A DNA stretch of 64,000 nt from Kitasatospora cinereorecta (lineage in GTDB: Bacteria > Actinomycetota > Actinomycetes > Streptomycetales > Streptomycetaceae): the NCBI RefSeq assembly GCF_024172095.1, contig NZ_JAMZDX010000007.1:1-64000 (forward strand), in the 5' to 3' direction. This document shows positions 8,577 to 17,462 of the stretch, in pieces. The translations under genes were made by a program, and so were the position numbers. Under the pieces are notes generated by a model. It worked only from the letters and a program-made list of their open reading frames with translations, did no database searches and was not told where the DNA came from. How positions within the stretch are numbered: the first letter of the stretch is position 1; each line of letters starts with the position of its first letter.

Positions 8577-11138
8577 ATGAGACACAGGCCTCAACCACGT
8601 ACCGGCCCGCGCAGAGCGCCGATCCTCGCCGTGGCAGCTGCTCTTCTCGGCACCGGCACCGTCGTCGTGTCGGCTTCCCCAGCCGGTGCCGTGCCCACCG
8701 CGGTGAGCCTGCCCGCGACCTTCGACAGCGAGATCGGCTGTGCCGCCGACTGGCTGCCCGACTGTACCCAGGCGCAGCTGGCCCAGCGCGCCGACGGTAT
8801 GTGGGCAGCCAGCCTGAGCCTGCCCGCCGGCACCTACGCCTACAAGGTCGCGATCAACAACGGCTGGACCGAGAACTACGGGGCCGGTGGCGCCCCGGGC
8901 GGCGCGAACATCTCCATCACCGTCCCGGCCGGTGGAAAGCTCGTCACGTTCGTCTACGACCCCGTCACCCACGTGGTCACCGACAACTCCATTCAGCAGG
9001 TCGTCACCGCCGTCGGTGACTACCAGTCCGAGCTCGGCTGCGGCGCCGACTGGTCCCCCACCTGTGCGGCGACCACGATGCAGGATCCCGACGGCGACGG
9101 CGTGTACACCTACACCACCACCGCGATCCCCGTCGGCGCCTGGAACACCAAGGTCGCCATCGGGCAGTCCTGGACTGAGAACTACGGTGCCGGCGGTGCT
9201 GCGGGCGGCGTGAACATCGGCTTCACCGTCCCGGCGAACGGGGCGACCACGACGTTCTCGTACAACTCCGTCAGTCACCTGACGACGGTCCAGAGCACCG
9301 GCGGCAGCGGCGGGGGGTCCTCACTCAACACGCTCGGCGCGATCTACACCCCCACCGGCACCACCTTCCGCCTCTGGTCGCCCGACAACTCCAATGTCAC
9401 CGTCACCGTCGGCGGCGCCACCTACCCGCTGAGCCCGACGACCCTCAGCGGCTACTCGAACGTCTACCAGGCGGTGGTCGGCGGTGACCTCAAGGGCCAG
9501 ACCTACCAGTTCGCCGTCGGCGGCACTGCGGTACGCGACCCCTACGCCCAGATGGCCAACCCCGGCACCACCCAGGGCGTCGTGGTCGACAGCGCCGCGG
9601 TCACCCCGACCGGCGGCACCTGGGCACCCCGCCCGGCCCTGGCCAACCGCGAGGACGCGGTCGTGTACGAGCTGAGCGTGCGTGACTTCACCATCGACGC
9701 CAGCTCAGGCGTCGACCCGGCCAAGCGCGGCAAGTTCCTCGGCCTGGTGCAGACCGGCACCACGAACAACGGCGCGAAGACCGGCATCGACCACCTCAAG
9801 GAACTGGGCGTCAACACCGTCCAGATCATGCCGTCCTTCGACTTCGGCAGCACCGCGCCGAACTGGGGCTACGACCCGGTGAACTACAACGTCCCCGAGG
9901 AGCAGTACTCGCAGTACACCCTCCCCGAGGACCGGATCCGGGAATTCAAGGACATGGTCAACGAATTCCACAAGAACGGCATCCGCGTCGTCATGGACGT
10001 GGTCTACAACCACACCTTCAGCCAGTCGGTCCTCGGCGGGATCACCGGCAAGTACTACACGCCGACCGACCTGTCGGGAACAGGCAACTCGATCGACGAC
10101 GGCAACCCCATGGTGAGCCGGATGATCCAGGACTCGCTGGAGCACTGGGTCCGGGACTACAACGTCGACGGGTTCCGCTTCGACCTCATCGGCGTGCACT
10201 ACTGGAACAACGTGTCCACCTGGGCGAACTACCTCAACACCGCGTACGCCGACCGCAACCTGCTCCTCTACGGCGAGCCGTGGAACGGCGGCGCCGCCGA
10301 CTCCGCCGAGGCGCAGAAGGTCCGTTACGGCAACGTCCCCGCGCTCGCGCCCGCGCACGTCGGTGTGTTCAACGGCGTCTATAGGGACGCCATTCGAGGC
10401 GGAACCGACGACAACGTCATGGCGTACATGGGAGGTTCGGGCAACCCCGGCGCCATCGCCTTCGGCATGCGCGGCTCACCGACCGACCTGAAGAGCACCG
10501 CGCCGATCTCCAACCTGTGGACCCCGGCGTTCGCCTACGACCCCGAGCAGACGATGAACTACGCCTCCATCCACGACAACCTCAACCTCTACGACAAGAT
10601 CACCTACTCCGGCGGCAGCGGCGGAGCCACTGGCACCGCCGGGCGCATCGACCGCTTCGCCGTCGGCACGGTCCTCACCTCCCAGGGCATCCCGGTCATC
10701 GCCGAGGGCGACGAGTTCCTCCGCTCCAAGGTCGTGAACGGCGACTACACCACCGCCAAGAACTCCTACAACGCCTCCGACACCGTCAACGCGATCCACT
10801 GGGGCGACAAGACCACCAACGCCAACGTCTTCCGCTACTACCGGGACGCGATCGCCCTCCGGAAGTCCGCGCCCGCCCTGCGGCTGACCACCTGGGACGC
10901 CGTCCACAACCAGATGACCGCCCAGGTGGACGGTTCCGTCGTCGTCGGGCGCTTCAGCTCCAACCCGGCCGCGCCCACGAGCTACGACACCGTCGTGGTC
11001 GACAACCCCACCGGCGCCACCTACAACGTCACGCTGCCTGCGGGCACCTGGACCAAGGTCCTGGACACCAACGGCGCCGTCGTCGCTGGCGACACCGCCT
11101 GCGAGGGCCTCGCCGTGACCGTCTTCAAGAAGAGCTGA
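8577..11138 (+). CDS. Secreted type I pullulanase-like alpha-glucan hydrolase (GH13)
   Basis: The 853-residue product starts at ATG 8577 behind AGGAGGCAG. It has an export signal (RRAPILAVAAALLG, ending near SPAGA), two pullulanase-associated X25-like modules (about residues 42-140 and 145-245, each with GC.ADW and a WTENYGAGGA strand), a CBM48-like module (about 260-350) and a GH13 catalytic domain. Diagnostic motifs are PNWGYDPVNYNVPE (pullulanase YNWGYDP signature), DVVYNHTF, GFRFDLIGVHY with the nucleophile Asp, LLYGEPW with the acid Glu, and SIHDN. It hydrolyses alpha-1,6 branches of pullulan or starch outside the cell. Regulation by maltose is suggested by the palindrome at 8365. Confidence 0.9.
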   Translation: MRHRPQPRTGPRRAPILAVAAALLGTGTVVVSASPAGAVPTAVSLPATFDSEIGCAADWLPDCTQAQLAQRADGMWAASLSLPAGTYAYKVAINNGWTENYGAGGAPGGANISITVPAGGKLVTFVYDPVTHVVTDNSIQQVVTAVGDYQSELGCGADWSPTCAATTMQDPDGDGVYTYTTTAIPVGAWNTKVAIGQSWTENYGAGGAAGGVNIGFTVPANGATTTFSYNSVSHLTTVQSTGGSGGGSSLNTLGAIYTPTGTTFRLWSPDNSNVTVTVGGATYPLSPTTLSGYSNVYQAVVGGDLKGQTYQFAVGGTAVRDPYAQMANPGTTQGVVVDSAAVTPTGGTWAPRPALANREDAVVYELSVRDFTIDASSGVDPAKRGKFLGLVQTGTTNNGAKTGIDHLKELGVNTVQIMPSFDFGSTAPNWGYDPVNYNVPEEQYSQYTLPEDRIREFKDMVNEFHKNGIRVVMDVVYNHTFSQSVLGGITGKYYTPTDLSGTGNSIDDGNPMVSRMIQDSLEHWVRDYNVDGFRFDLIGVHYWNNVSTWANYLNTAYADRNLLLYGEPWNGGAADSAEAQKVRYGNVPALAPAHVGVFNGVYRDAIRGGTDDNVMAYMGGSGNPGAIAFGMRGSPTDLKSTAPISNLWTPAFAYDPEQTMNYASIHDNLNLYDKITYSGGSGGATGTAGRIDRFAVGTVLTSQGIPVIAEGDEFLRSKVVNGDYTTAKNSYNASDTVNAIHWGDKTTNANVFRYYRDAIALRKSAPALRLTTWDAVHNQMTAQVDGSVVVGRFSSNPAAPTSYDTVVVDNPTGATYNVTLPAGTWTKVLDTNGAVVAGDTACEGLAVTVFKKS

Positions 11139-11166
11139 ACCGTACCCGCAGCCGTGGATCCGCGCG

Positions 11167-11200
11167 GCCGCCGCGAGACACCTTTCGAGGTGCCTCGCGG
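11167..11200. terminator. Strong hairpin after the pullulanase gene
   Basis: CGCCGCGAGACACC and GGTGCCTCGCGGCG form a stem with a single A/C mismatch around a six-base loop, 28 bases after the pullulanase stop and before the stop of the convergent CBS gene. Likely a bidirectional terminator. Confidence 0.7.
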
Positions 11201-11238
11201 CGTCCGACGCTCGCCGCGAGACCGTGCGGTCGTCCCCG

Positions 11239-11955
11239 TCAGCGGTGGTGTGCGGAGTGGGAGCCGATGATGCCGCGGACGGCCGACTGGGCGGCGGTGT
11301 CCACGCGGGTGTCGTCGGTCTCGTAGCCGAGCGTCTGGCGGACGGCGACCACCCCGTCCAGTGAACGGCACATCCGCTCGAGGATCGGGACGAGGCTCTT
11401 TCGCTCGACGGTGCCGGTCAGCGTGACGACGCCGTCCTCGACCGACACGTCGACCGCGTCCGCCGGCTGCCACAGCGTTTCGAGCAGGATGTCGTGAGTG
11501 ATCTCCGCGCGGATCGAGGCGTCCTCGCGCAGGAAGGGTCGCAGCACGTCGGCGCGGCTGACGATACCGGTCAGCCGGCCGTCCTGGTCGATGACGGGCA
11601 GCCGCTTGAGCTTCCTGCGGTCCATCACCCGGGCGGTCTTCACCAGGCTCCAGTCGGCCCGCGCGGTGACGACCGGACTGGTCATCAGTTCCTCGGCGAG
11701 CGCCGGCCCAGCAAGGTACGGCCCGTGCGGGTGGACCCACCGGGCGCTCCGGTGGTCCTCGCCCAGGAGACCGGCCTCCTTGCGGATCAGGTCGGCCTCG
11801 GAGACGAGCCCCACCGGGCGGTCCAGCTCGTCGACCACGGGGACGGCGGTGATGCCGCGGCGGTGGAACAGGGCGGCGATCTCCTTGAACGTGGTCTCGG
11901 GGTGGGCGACGACGACATCCCGGGTCATCACGTCCCCGACGGTGCAGTGCTGCAT
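11239..11955 (-). CDS. CBS-domain pair with BON domain
   Basis: The 238-residue protein carries two CBS motifs (about residues 7-62, TVGDVMTRDVVVAHPETTF; and 88-145, ELMTSPVVTARADWSLVKTA with RADV) followed by a BON domain (about 150-212, with VSVEDGVVTLTGTVERKSL). CBS pairs bind adenine nucleotides and serve as energy sensors; BON domains may bind lipid or partner proteins. This architecture is frequent in actinobacterial dormancy and stress clusters next to universal stress proteins, as here. The ATG at 11955 follows GAAGGAGGTCGCACC, an excellent ribosome-binding site. It is on the same strand as the DUF1876 and stress-protein genes. Confidence 0.85.
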   Translation of the reverse strand: MQHCTVGDVMTRDVVVAHPETTFKEIAALFHRRGITAVPVVDELDRPVGLVSEADLIRKEAGLLGEDHRSARWVHPHGPYLAGPALAEELMTSPVVTARADWSLVKTARVMDRRKLKRLPVIDQDGRLTGIVSRADVLRPFLREDASIRAEITHDILLETLWQPADAVDVSVEDGVVTLTGTVERKSLVPILERMCRSLDGVVAVRQTLGYETDDTRVDTAAQSAVRGIIGSHSAHHR

Positions 11956-12013
11956 GGTGCGACCTCCTTCGGGTGAGGGTTCCCGGGCCCCGCCGACAGC
12001 CGCGTTCGCACGG

Positions 12014-12295
12014 TCAGCTGTGCAGCGGCGGTTCGTTGGCGGCGGCGTCGGTCACGCCGAAGTGGAGGAGCTGGTCGCCGAGATCGACCAAGGCCCGGCC
12101 GGCCGCGTACTCGTCGCCGATCTCGGGGACCGGAGGGTCGTGCGGATTGCGGTGGGCTTCGGTGTGGCTCTCCAGCCGGTTGTCCCCGGTGTCGAGGACG
12201 GCGTGAACCTTGGTGACGTCGCCCTCTTCGAAGAGATCCACGCGCAGCGTCCACGTTTTCGTGCGCGTCGGTGTGCCCGTCGTCTGCGTGTCCAT
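12014..12295 (-). CDS. DUF1876 (Rv1738/Rv2632c-like) small protein
   Basis: A 93-residue protein with TKTWTLRVDLFEEGDVTKVH, AVLDTGDNRLESHTEAHRNP and DEYAAGRALVDLGDQLL. This matches the DUF1876 family, which includes mycobacterial Rv1738, a DosR-induced protein with a fold like ribosome hibernation factors. The start ATG 12295 has AGGAAGGACGG upstream. It lies between the CBS gene and the universal stress protein on the same strand. A perfect GGGCCG/CGGCCC palindrome sits about 100 bases upstream. A role in dormancy or ribosome protection is inferred from the family only. Confidence 0.75.
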   Translation of the reverse strand: MDTQTTGTPTRTKTWTLRVDLFEEGDVTKVHAVLDTGDNRLESHTEAHRNPHDPPVPEIGDEYAAGRALVDLGDQLLHFGVTDAAANEPPLHS

Positions 12296-12393
12296 GGCCT
12301 GGTCCGTCCTTCCTGCGGTCGGCCGGCCTCGCGTCCCGGGTGACCTCGGGAGGCCGTGTCTCCAGCCTGCTCCGGGACGTGGCCCGCGGGAAT

Positions 12394-12407
12394 GGGCCGC
12401 CCGGCCC
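12394..12407. promoter_or_regulatory. Perfect GGGCCG-CC-CGGCCC palindrome upstream of DUF1876 gene
   Basis: A 14-base perfect inverted repeat (6-2-6) in the 149-base gap between the universal stress protein stop and the DUF1876 start, 99 bases before that start. Spacing equals that of a DosR-box. It is the strongest of the three similar sites in this window. The regulator is inferred. Confidence 0.4.
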
Positions 12408-12444
12408 CAATGGCGGTGCCGGGCGGGTCGCGGGTGGCGTCCCG

Positions 12445-13293
12445 TCAGCCGTACGGGACCACCGCGAGCGGGCTGTGGACGTGGTGGACCGCCGCCTCGG
12501 TGACCGGTCCCAGGTGGGGTCCGCCGGAACCGGCGCCGCTGCGCCGGCCGACGACCAGAAGGTCCGGCCGGCCCACGGCATCGATCAGCGTCGCCGCGGG
12601 GCTGCCGCGCAGCAGGGACGCCACCACCGTCACGTCGGGGTACTTCTCCCGCCAGGGCTCGACCGCGGCGGTGAAGCGCTCCATCGCGTCCGCCGCCATC
12701 TCCTCCTCGAGCTCCGCGACCACCGCCGGGGCCAGGTCGCCGCCGCCCGGCGGCCGCCAGGCGTGGACCACCCGCAGCGGCACCGAGCGCAGGGCGGCCG
12801 ACTCGAACGCGAATGCGATCACCCCGCCGCAATGGTGGTCCAGGTCCAGGCCGAGGACCACCTCGCCGGTGGATCGCGGCGTGTCCCTCGTCGGGCGGAC
12901 GAGGACGATCGGGCAGGCGGCGCGCTCGAGAACGTGCCGGCCCACCGGTCCGACGAGGAAACCGCGCAAGGTGCTCAGACCCCGGGAGCCCAGCGCCAGC
13001 ATCGCGGCGTGCTCGCCGGCCTCGACCAGCGCCTGGCCGGCGCTGCCGGTCCACTGGACGGCGGTCACGTCGACGGTCGACAGCTGCGCGCGCAGCTCGG
13101 CCTCCTGCCGGCCGAGCCGACTGCGGGACTCGGCCACGGCGTCCGGCTGCCCGAGCATCTCCTCGGCCATCCAGGGCCAGGCAAGCAGGAGCTCCAAGCG
13201 CAGACCGCGCAGTTCCGCCTCGCGTACGGCCCACTGCGCGGCGGCGGTGCTTTCGGGTGATCCGTCGTATCCGACGGTGATCGGGGCGGTCAC
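12445..13293 (-). CDS. Universal stress protein with two USP domains
   Basis: The 282-residue product has two USP modules: residues about 3-140 (ITVGYDGSPESTAAAQWAV, ending ALGSRGLSTLRGFLVGPV and CPIVLVRP) and about 150-282 (GEVVLGLDLDHHCGG, ending LLVVGRRSGAG and SPLAVVPYG). The G-2x-G-9x-G-(S/T) ATP-binding signature is recognisable in the first half and altered in the second. Start is GTG 13293 behind CGGAGGTCGCC; extending further upstream gives low-complexity sequence. Tandem USPs are hallmark members of DosR-type regulons. It is divergent from the hydrogenase maturation protease gene, sharing a 248-base control region. Confidence 0.88.
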   Translation of the reverse strand: MTAPITVGYDGSPESTAAAQWAVREAELRGLRLELLLAWPWMAEEMLGQPDAVAESRSRLGRQEAELRAQLSTVDVTAVQWTGSAGQALVEAGEHAAMLALGSRGLSTLRGFLVGPVGRHVLERAACPIVLVRPTRDTPRSTGEVVLGLDLDHHCGGVIAFAFESAALRSVPLRVVHAWRPPGGGDLAPAVVAELEEEMAADAMERFTAAVEPWREKYPDVTVVASLLRGSPAATLIDAVGRPDLLVVGRRSGAGSGGPHLGPVTEAAVHHVHSPLAVVPYG

Positions 13294-13383
13294 GGCGACC
13301 TCCGAGAGGCTCGGACGGGCTGGTCTGCTGTCAGTCTCGTCCGCCCGACGCCGATGCGGCCGGTGCCGGTCGGCCCCGATCGC

Positions 13384-13397
13384 GGGCTGACCGGCCC
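13384..13397. promoter_or_regulatory. Palindrome in the stress-protein/hydrogenase divergent promoter region
   Basis: GGGCTGACCGGCCC is a one-mismatch version of the GGGCCG-N2-CGGCCC repeat. It is 91 bases before the universal stress protein start and 145 bases before the hydrogenase protease start, so it could serve both divergent units. The regulator is inferred. Confidence 0.35.
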
Positions 13398-13541
13398 TGA
13401 CCGGGCTCCGGTCGCTCGTGCCGACCGGCTCCTCGCCGCTGTCCGACCGGGCGGACCCGCGCGCCGCCGGGCCGGTGGGGCTCTCTGAGTGCAGGATCGG
13501 TGCCACCCGGGCGTCCGGGTCAGCGCCGCTGGGGAGGACGC

Positions 13542-14063
13542 ATGGGTGCCACCGCAGAACGGGCCTCGCCGCCCGACCGCATCGTCGTCATCGGTGTCGG
13601 CAACCCGCTGCGGGGCGACGACGGCGTTGGCACCGCCGTGGTGGACGTGCTGGCCGCCGACCCCTGCCCGGTGGCACGCCTCGCGGTCTGCGACGGTGAA
13701 CCCGCGCGTCTGATCGAGCTGTGGGACGGTGCGGAGCTGGCCGTCGTGCTGGACGCGGTGAGGGTGCCGCCGGAGCGGGCCGGCCGGTTGCACCGGCTGC
13801 GGCTCACCGGGAACGGAGCGTCGGCACCCGGGGAGGTGACCGTCGAGCCGACTGCGGCCGGGTCGCACGGGCTCGGCCTCGGCCACGCCCTCGCGCTGGC
13901 CACGGTGCTCGGCCGGGTGCCCCGCCGCCTCGTCCTGCTCGCGATCGGGGGAAGCGCCTTCGGGCTCGGACACGGACTCGGCCCGGCCGTCGCCGAGGCC
14001 GTCCCGGGAGCCGCGGCGGCGGTCCGCGGGATCGTGGCCCGGCACCGCGCGGGTCGTCGATGA
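13542..14063 (+). CDS. [NiFe]-hydrogenase maturation protease
   Basis: A 173-residue M52/HycI-like endopeptidase with the diagnostic start IVVIGVGNPLRGDDGVGTAV (residues about 14-33) and the later conserved Asp in LAVVLDAVR and His in GSHGLGLGHALAL. These acidic and His residues bind the nickel of the immature large subunit before its C-terminal peptide is removed. The expected substrate is the large subunit encoded at 17459, which ends with a short extension after its last motif. Start ATG 13542 is preceded by GGGGAGGACGC. It leads the hydrogenase set and is divergent from the universal stress protein. Confidence 0.88.
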   Translation: MGATAERASPPDRIVVIGVGNPLRGDDGVGTAVVDVLAADPCPVARLAVCDGEPARLIELWDGAELAVVLDAVRVPPERAGRLHRLRLTGNGASAPGEVTVEPTAAGSHGLGLGHALALATVLGRVPRRLVLLAIGGSAFGLGHGLGPAVAEAVPGAAAAVRGIVARHRAGRR

Positions 14064-14238
14064 CCGTCGGGCGCCGGGCGGTCGACCCGAACACTTCGCC
14101 CGTCCGGGGGAGCCGTGGCGTCGGTCCGGCGCGGCGGCGGGCCTCCGCCGCAGCTTTCCGGCGTCGGCGGCACAGGATGGGCGCACGACTCCAGGGCCGG
14201 CTGCCCGGTGGCGCCCGTCAGCTGCAGGAGGTAGCACC

Positions 14239-15393
14239 ATGACCAGCGCTCCGGCGGCCACCGCGGTCATCGACCGGGCGGGGCTCGACGCGCTGATCCG
14301 CGTGCTCGCCGCGCATGGCCGTACCGTGGTCGGGCCGACCGTGCGCGACGGTGCCATCGTGCTGGCCGAGCTCGCCTCCGGCGAGGAGCTTCCGTACGGC
14401 TGGGGCGTCGAGCTGGAGGCCGGCCACTACCGGCTCCGCCCCCGTCCCGACGGCGCGGCCTTCGCCCACAGCGCGGGGCCCAACTCGTGGAAGACGTTCC
14501 TGCACCCGCAGCGCGAGCGGCAGTGGAGCGCGGACCGAGCATCCGACGGCGGCACGGCGTTCCGTACCGACCCGCCGCCGACCGTCTCCTACGCCTTCCT
14601 CGGCGTGCGCCCCTGCGACCTGAGGGCCATCGCGATGCAGGACCGGGTGCTCACCGGCGGACCGCACGCCGACGGGCGCTACCGGTCCCGGCGTTCCCGG
14701 GCGTTCCTGGTCGCCGTCGAGTGCACCGAGCCGGGCGCCACCTGTTTCTGCGTCTCGATGGGGACCGGACCCGCAGCTGGACCGGGCTACGACCTGGCCC
14801 TGACCGAGCTGGTCGACGAGGACGGCCACCGGTTCCTGGTCCGGGCGGGCAGCCCGGAGGGCGAGCAGGTGCTGGCCGAGCTGCGCCTCCGCCCGGCCGA
14901 CCCGGACACCCGGGACGAGGCCGCCCGGGTCGTGCGGGAGGCGGCGGACCGGATGGGCCGCACCATGCCGCCGGTCGACCTGCGGGCCCTGATGCGCGAC
15001 ACCCTGGACGCCGAGCGCTGGGACGACGTCACCGCGCGCTGTCTGACCTGCGGCAACTGCACCATGGTGTGCCCCACCTGCTTCTGCACGACCGCCGAGG
15101 ACGTCACCGACCTGACCGGTGACCACGCCGAGCGCTGGCGGCGCTGGGAGTCCTGCTTCGACCTGGAGTTCACCCACCTGCCGACCGGACCGGTCCGCTC
15201 CTCGCCGCGCAGCCGCTACCGGCAGTGGCTCACCCACAAGATCGGCACCTGGCACGACCGGTTCGGCAGCTCCGGCTGCGTCGGCTGCGGCAGGTGCATC
15301 GTCTGGTGCCCGGTCGGCATCGACATCACCGAGGAGGCCCACGCCCTCAACCAGGAGCGTAGGACTGTGGCCGACCGCCAGGAGATGCCGTGA
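14239..15393 (+). CDS. hyhB: Group 3b [NiFe]-hydrogenase (sulfhydrogenase) beta subunit, iron-sulfur protein
   Basis: A 384-residue protein of the HydB/HyhB family. The first 250 residues form the family domain (YAFLGVRPCDLRAIAMQD, FCVSMGTGPAAGPGYDLAL). Two [4Fe-4S] cluster motifs follow: CLTCGNCTMVCPTC from residue 268 and CVGCGRCIVWCPVG from residue 347. It passes electrons between the small subunit and the flavin subunit. The start ATG 14239 is behind CTGCAGGAGGTAGCACC. Its stop overlaps the next start by four bases (ATGA at 15390), indicating translational coupling. Similar to the anaerobic sulfite reductase A family, but operon context identifies it as hydrogenase beta. Confidence 0.88.
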   Translation: MTSAPAATAVIDRAGLDALIRVLAAHGRTVVGPTVRDGAIVLAELASGEELPYGWGVELEAGHYRLRPRPDGAAFAHSAGPNSWKTFLHPQRERQWSADRASDGGTAFRTDPPPTVSYAFLGVRPCDLRAIAMQDRVLTGGPHADGRYRSRRSRAFLVAVECTEPGATCFCVSMGTGPAAGPGYDLALTELVDEDGHRFLVRAGSPEGEQVLAELRLRPADPDTRDEAARVVREAADRMGRTMPPVDLRALMRDTLDAERWDDVTARCLTCGNCTMVCPTCFCTTAEDVTDLTGDHAERWRRWESCFDLEFTHLPTGPVRSSPRSRYRQWLTHKIGTWHDRFGSSGCVGCGRCIVWCPVGIDITEEAHALNQERRTVADRQEMP

Positions 15394-15854
15394 CGGCACT
15401 GCTCGCCGGGCTGGCCGCCGACCACCGCGATCGGCTGCTCGCTCTCGGCCGAGACGTCGCCTGGGCCGACGGGGCCCGGATCTTCGAGGAGGGTGGGCCG
15501 GCCGACCGGTTCTGGCTGGTCCGGAGCGGCCTGGTCGCGCTCGACGTTCACGTGCCGGGCCGTGGCACGCTCGTCGTCGAGACTCTCGGCGAGGGGGAAC
15601 TCCTCGGCTGGTCCTGGCTGTTCGAGCCGTACCGCTGGCAGCTCGGGGCGGTGGCCCGCGGCGTGGTCGACGCGATCGAGTTCGACGCCGCGGCGGTGCG
15701 GGCGGCGATGGACGACGAGCCGGCCTTCGGCCTGGAACTGCTGCGGCTGATCGGGGCGGGGACAATCGGGCCGCGGCTGCACGCGGCCCGCACCCGGCTG
15801 CTCGACCTCTACGGCGGTGGGCAGGACACCGCCGGGACCGGTCCCGCGCGGTGA
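15390..15854 (+). CDS. Cyclic-nucleotide-binding domain protein without DNA-binding domain
   Basis: A 154-residue protein consisting of a Crp-like beta-barrel (about residues 10-115, with GPADRFWLVRSGLVALDV and LGEGELLGWSWLFEPYRWQ) and a short C-terminal helix. A Crp/Fnr HTH is absent: the protein ends at RTRLLDLYGG plus a short tail. It is embedded between hyhB and hyhG with four-base overlaps on both sides (ATGA, GTGA), so it is translated with the hydrogenase subunits. It may be an accessory or sensing subunit rather than a transcription factor. Whether it binds a nucleotide cannot be decided; the canonical cAMP-pocket Arg/Ser pair is not evident. Confidence 0.8.
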   Translation: MTALLAGLAADHRDRLLALGRDVAWADGARIFEEGGPADRFWLVRSGLVALDVHVPGRGTLVVETLGEGELLGWSWLFEPYRWQLGAVARGVVDAIEFDAAAVRAAMDDEPAFGLELLRLIGAGTIGPRLHAARTRLLDLYGGGQDTAGTGPAR

Positions 15855-16678
15855 CGGGCGCGCCGCCCGCGGCCGCACCGCCCGTCCGCTACCGGGTCAC
15901 CGCGCGCACGGCCGAAACGGCGGACACGGCCAGCATCGTCCTCGAGCCGGTCACGGACGCACTCCCGCCGTTCGCACCGGGCCAGTTCGCGATGGTCTAC
16001 GCCTTCGGCGTCGGTGACATCCCGCTCTCGGTCAGTGGGATCGACGGCCACAGGCTGACTCACACCGTCCGTGCGGTCGGCGCGGTCTCACGTGCGCTGC
16101 ACGGGATGCGCCCGGGGGAGACGGTGGGCGTGCGCGGACCGTTCGGTACCGCGTGGCGGCTGCCCGACACGCCCGGCGCGGACGTGCTGGTGGTCGCCGG
16201 GGGCATCGGGCTGGCACCGCTGCGGCCGCTGGTGGAGCGGACCCTCGCCGCACACAGGCGTACCGGCGGGCCGGCCGTGCTGGTCGGCGCCCGTACCCCC
16301 GCCGACCTGTTCTTCGCCGCGGACGTCGAACGCTGGCGGACGGCCGGTGCCCGGGTGCTCACCACGGTCGACCGCCCGGATCCGCAGTGGTACGGCGAGG
16401 TCGGCGTGGTGACCACCCTGCTAGACCGGGCCGCCGTCGACCCGCCTCGCACCACCGCCTACCTCTGCGGGCCCGAGGTGATGATCCGCGCGGCAGCCCG
16501 CGCGGTGGTGCACCGCGGGGTGGCCCCGGACCGGATTCACGTCTCGCTGGAGCGCACCATGCACTGCGGCACCGGACACTGCGGCCACTGCCAACTCGGC
16601 CCACTGCTGCTCTGCCGCGACGGCCCGGTGGTCACCTGGAGCCAGGCGGAACAGCTGCTCTCAGTAAGGGAGTTGTGA
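15851..16678 (+). CDS. hyhG: Group 3b [NiFe]-hydrogenase gamma subunit, FAD/NAD(P)-binding
   Basis: The 275-residue product has the layout of the dihydroorotate-dehydrogenase electron-transfer subunit/HydG family. An FAD-binding barrel is at about 15-100 ([20 protein letters not shown]). An NAD(P)-binding domain is at about 110-225 ([30 protein letters not shown]). A C-terminal [2Fe-2S] site carries cysteines in [14 protein letters not shown] and LLCRDGP. It is the NAD(P)H-reacting diaphorase part of the complex. Start is GTG 15851, overlapping the previous stop; the open frame extends far upstream but that part shadows hyhB. Confidence 0.87.
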   Translation: MTGAPPAAAPPVRYRVTARTAETADTASIVLEPVTDALPPFAPGQFAMVYAFGVGDIPLSVSGIDGHRLTHTVRAVGAVSRALHGMRPGETVGVRGPFGTAWRLPDTPGADVLVVAGGIGLAPLRPLVERTLAAHRRTGGPAVLVGARTPADLFFAADVERWRTAGARVLTTVDRPDPQWYGEVGVVTTLLDRAAVDPPRTTAYLCGPEVMIRAAARAVVHRGVAPDRIHVSLERTMHCGTGHCGHCQLGPLLLCRDGPVVTWSQAEQLLSVREL

Positions 16679-16679
16679 G

Positions 16680-17462
16680 ATGGACCGGCCACGGCTGGCG
16701 GTGTGGAAGTTCGCCTCCTGCGACGGCTGCCAGCTCACCCTGCTCGACTGCGAGGACGAACTCCTCGACCTCGCCGAACGCCTGGAGATCGCCCACTTCC
16801 TCGAGGCGGCCACCGCGCCCGCCGCAGGCCCGTACGACCTCTCGCTGGTCGAGGGCTCGATCACCACCGCCCAGGACGCCGAGCGGATCCGACGGGTCCG
16901 GGCTGCGTCCCGGTACCTGGTGACCATCGGCGCCTGCGCCACCGCCGGCGGCATCCAGGCGCTGCGCAACAACGCGGACGTGGCCGAGTACCGCGCGGTG
17001 GTGTACGCGCGGCCGGAGTACGTCGAGACCCTGGTCACCTCCACCCCGATCAGCGCCCACGTCCCGGTCGACTTCGAGCTGCGTGGTTGCCCGATCGACC
17101 GCGGGCAGCTGATCGAGGTGATCACCGCGTACCTGGCGGACCGCACGCCCGACGTGCCGAGGCACAGCGTCTGCTTCGAGTGCAAGCGCCGAGGCACCGT
17201 GTGCGTGACCGTCGCGCACGGCACCCCGTGCCTGGGGCCGGTCACCCATGCCGGATGCGGCGCGCTCTGCCCCGCGTACGCGCGCGGCTGCTACGGCTGC
17301 TTCGGCCCATCGGACTCGACCAACCTGCCGGCCTTCGTCCCACTGCTGCGCCGCGGGGGGCTCGCCGGGCCGGACGTCGTCCGGGTGCTGCGCACCTTCA
17401 ACACTGCCGCCCCCGAGTTCGACACCGCCGCCCGGCAGGCCGCCGAGGAGGCGGACCGATGA
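16680..17462 (+). CDS. hyhS: Group 3b [NiFe]-hydrogenase small subunit
   Basis: A 260-residue small subunit without a Tat signal, so cytoplasmic. Cluster ligands are Cys14 and Cys17 ([10 protein letters not shown]), the Cys in [13 protein letters not shown] in [11 protein letters not shown], and the later [11 protein letters not shown] and [20 protein letters not shown] groups. Three clusters in series carry electrons from the NiFe site to the beta subunit. It starts one base after the hyhG stop and overlaps the large subunit start (ATGA at 17459). The cytoplasmic location and gene order agree with bidirectional NADP-linked group 3b enzymes. Confidence 0.9.
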   Translation: MDRPRLAVWKFASCDGCQLTLLDCEDELLDLAERLEIAHFLEAATAPAAGPYDLSLVEGSITTAQDAERIRRVRAASRYLVTIGACATAGGIQALRNNADVAEYRAVVYARPEYVETLVTSTPISAHVPVDFELRGCPIDRGQLIEVITAYLADRTPDVPRHSVCFECKRRGTVCVTVAHGTPCLGPVTHAGCGALCPAYARGCYGCFGPSDSTNLPAFVPLLRRGGLAGPDVVRVLRTFNTAAPEFDTAARQAAEEADR

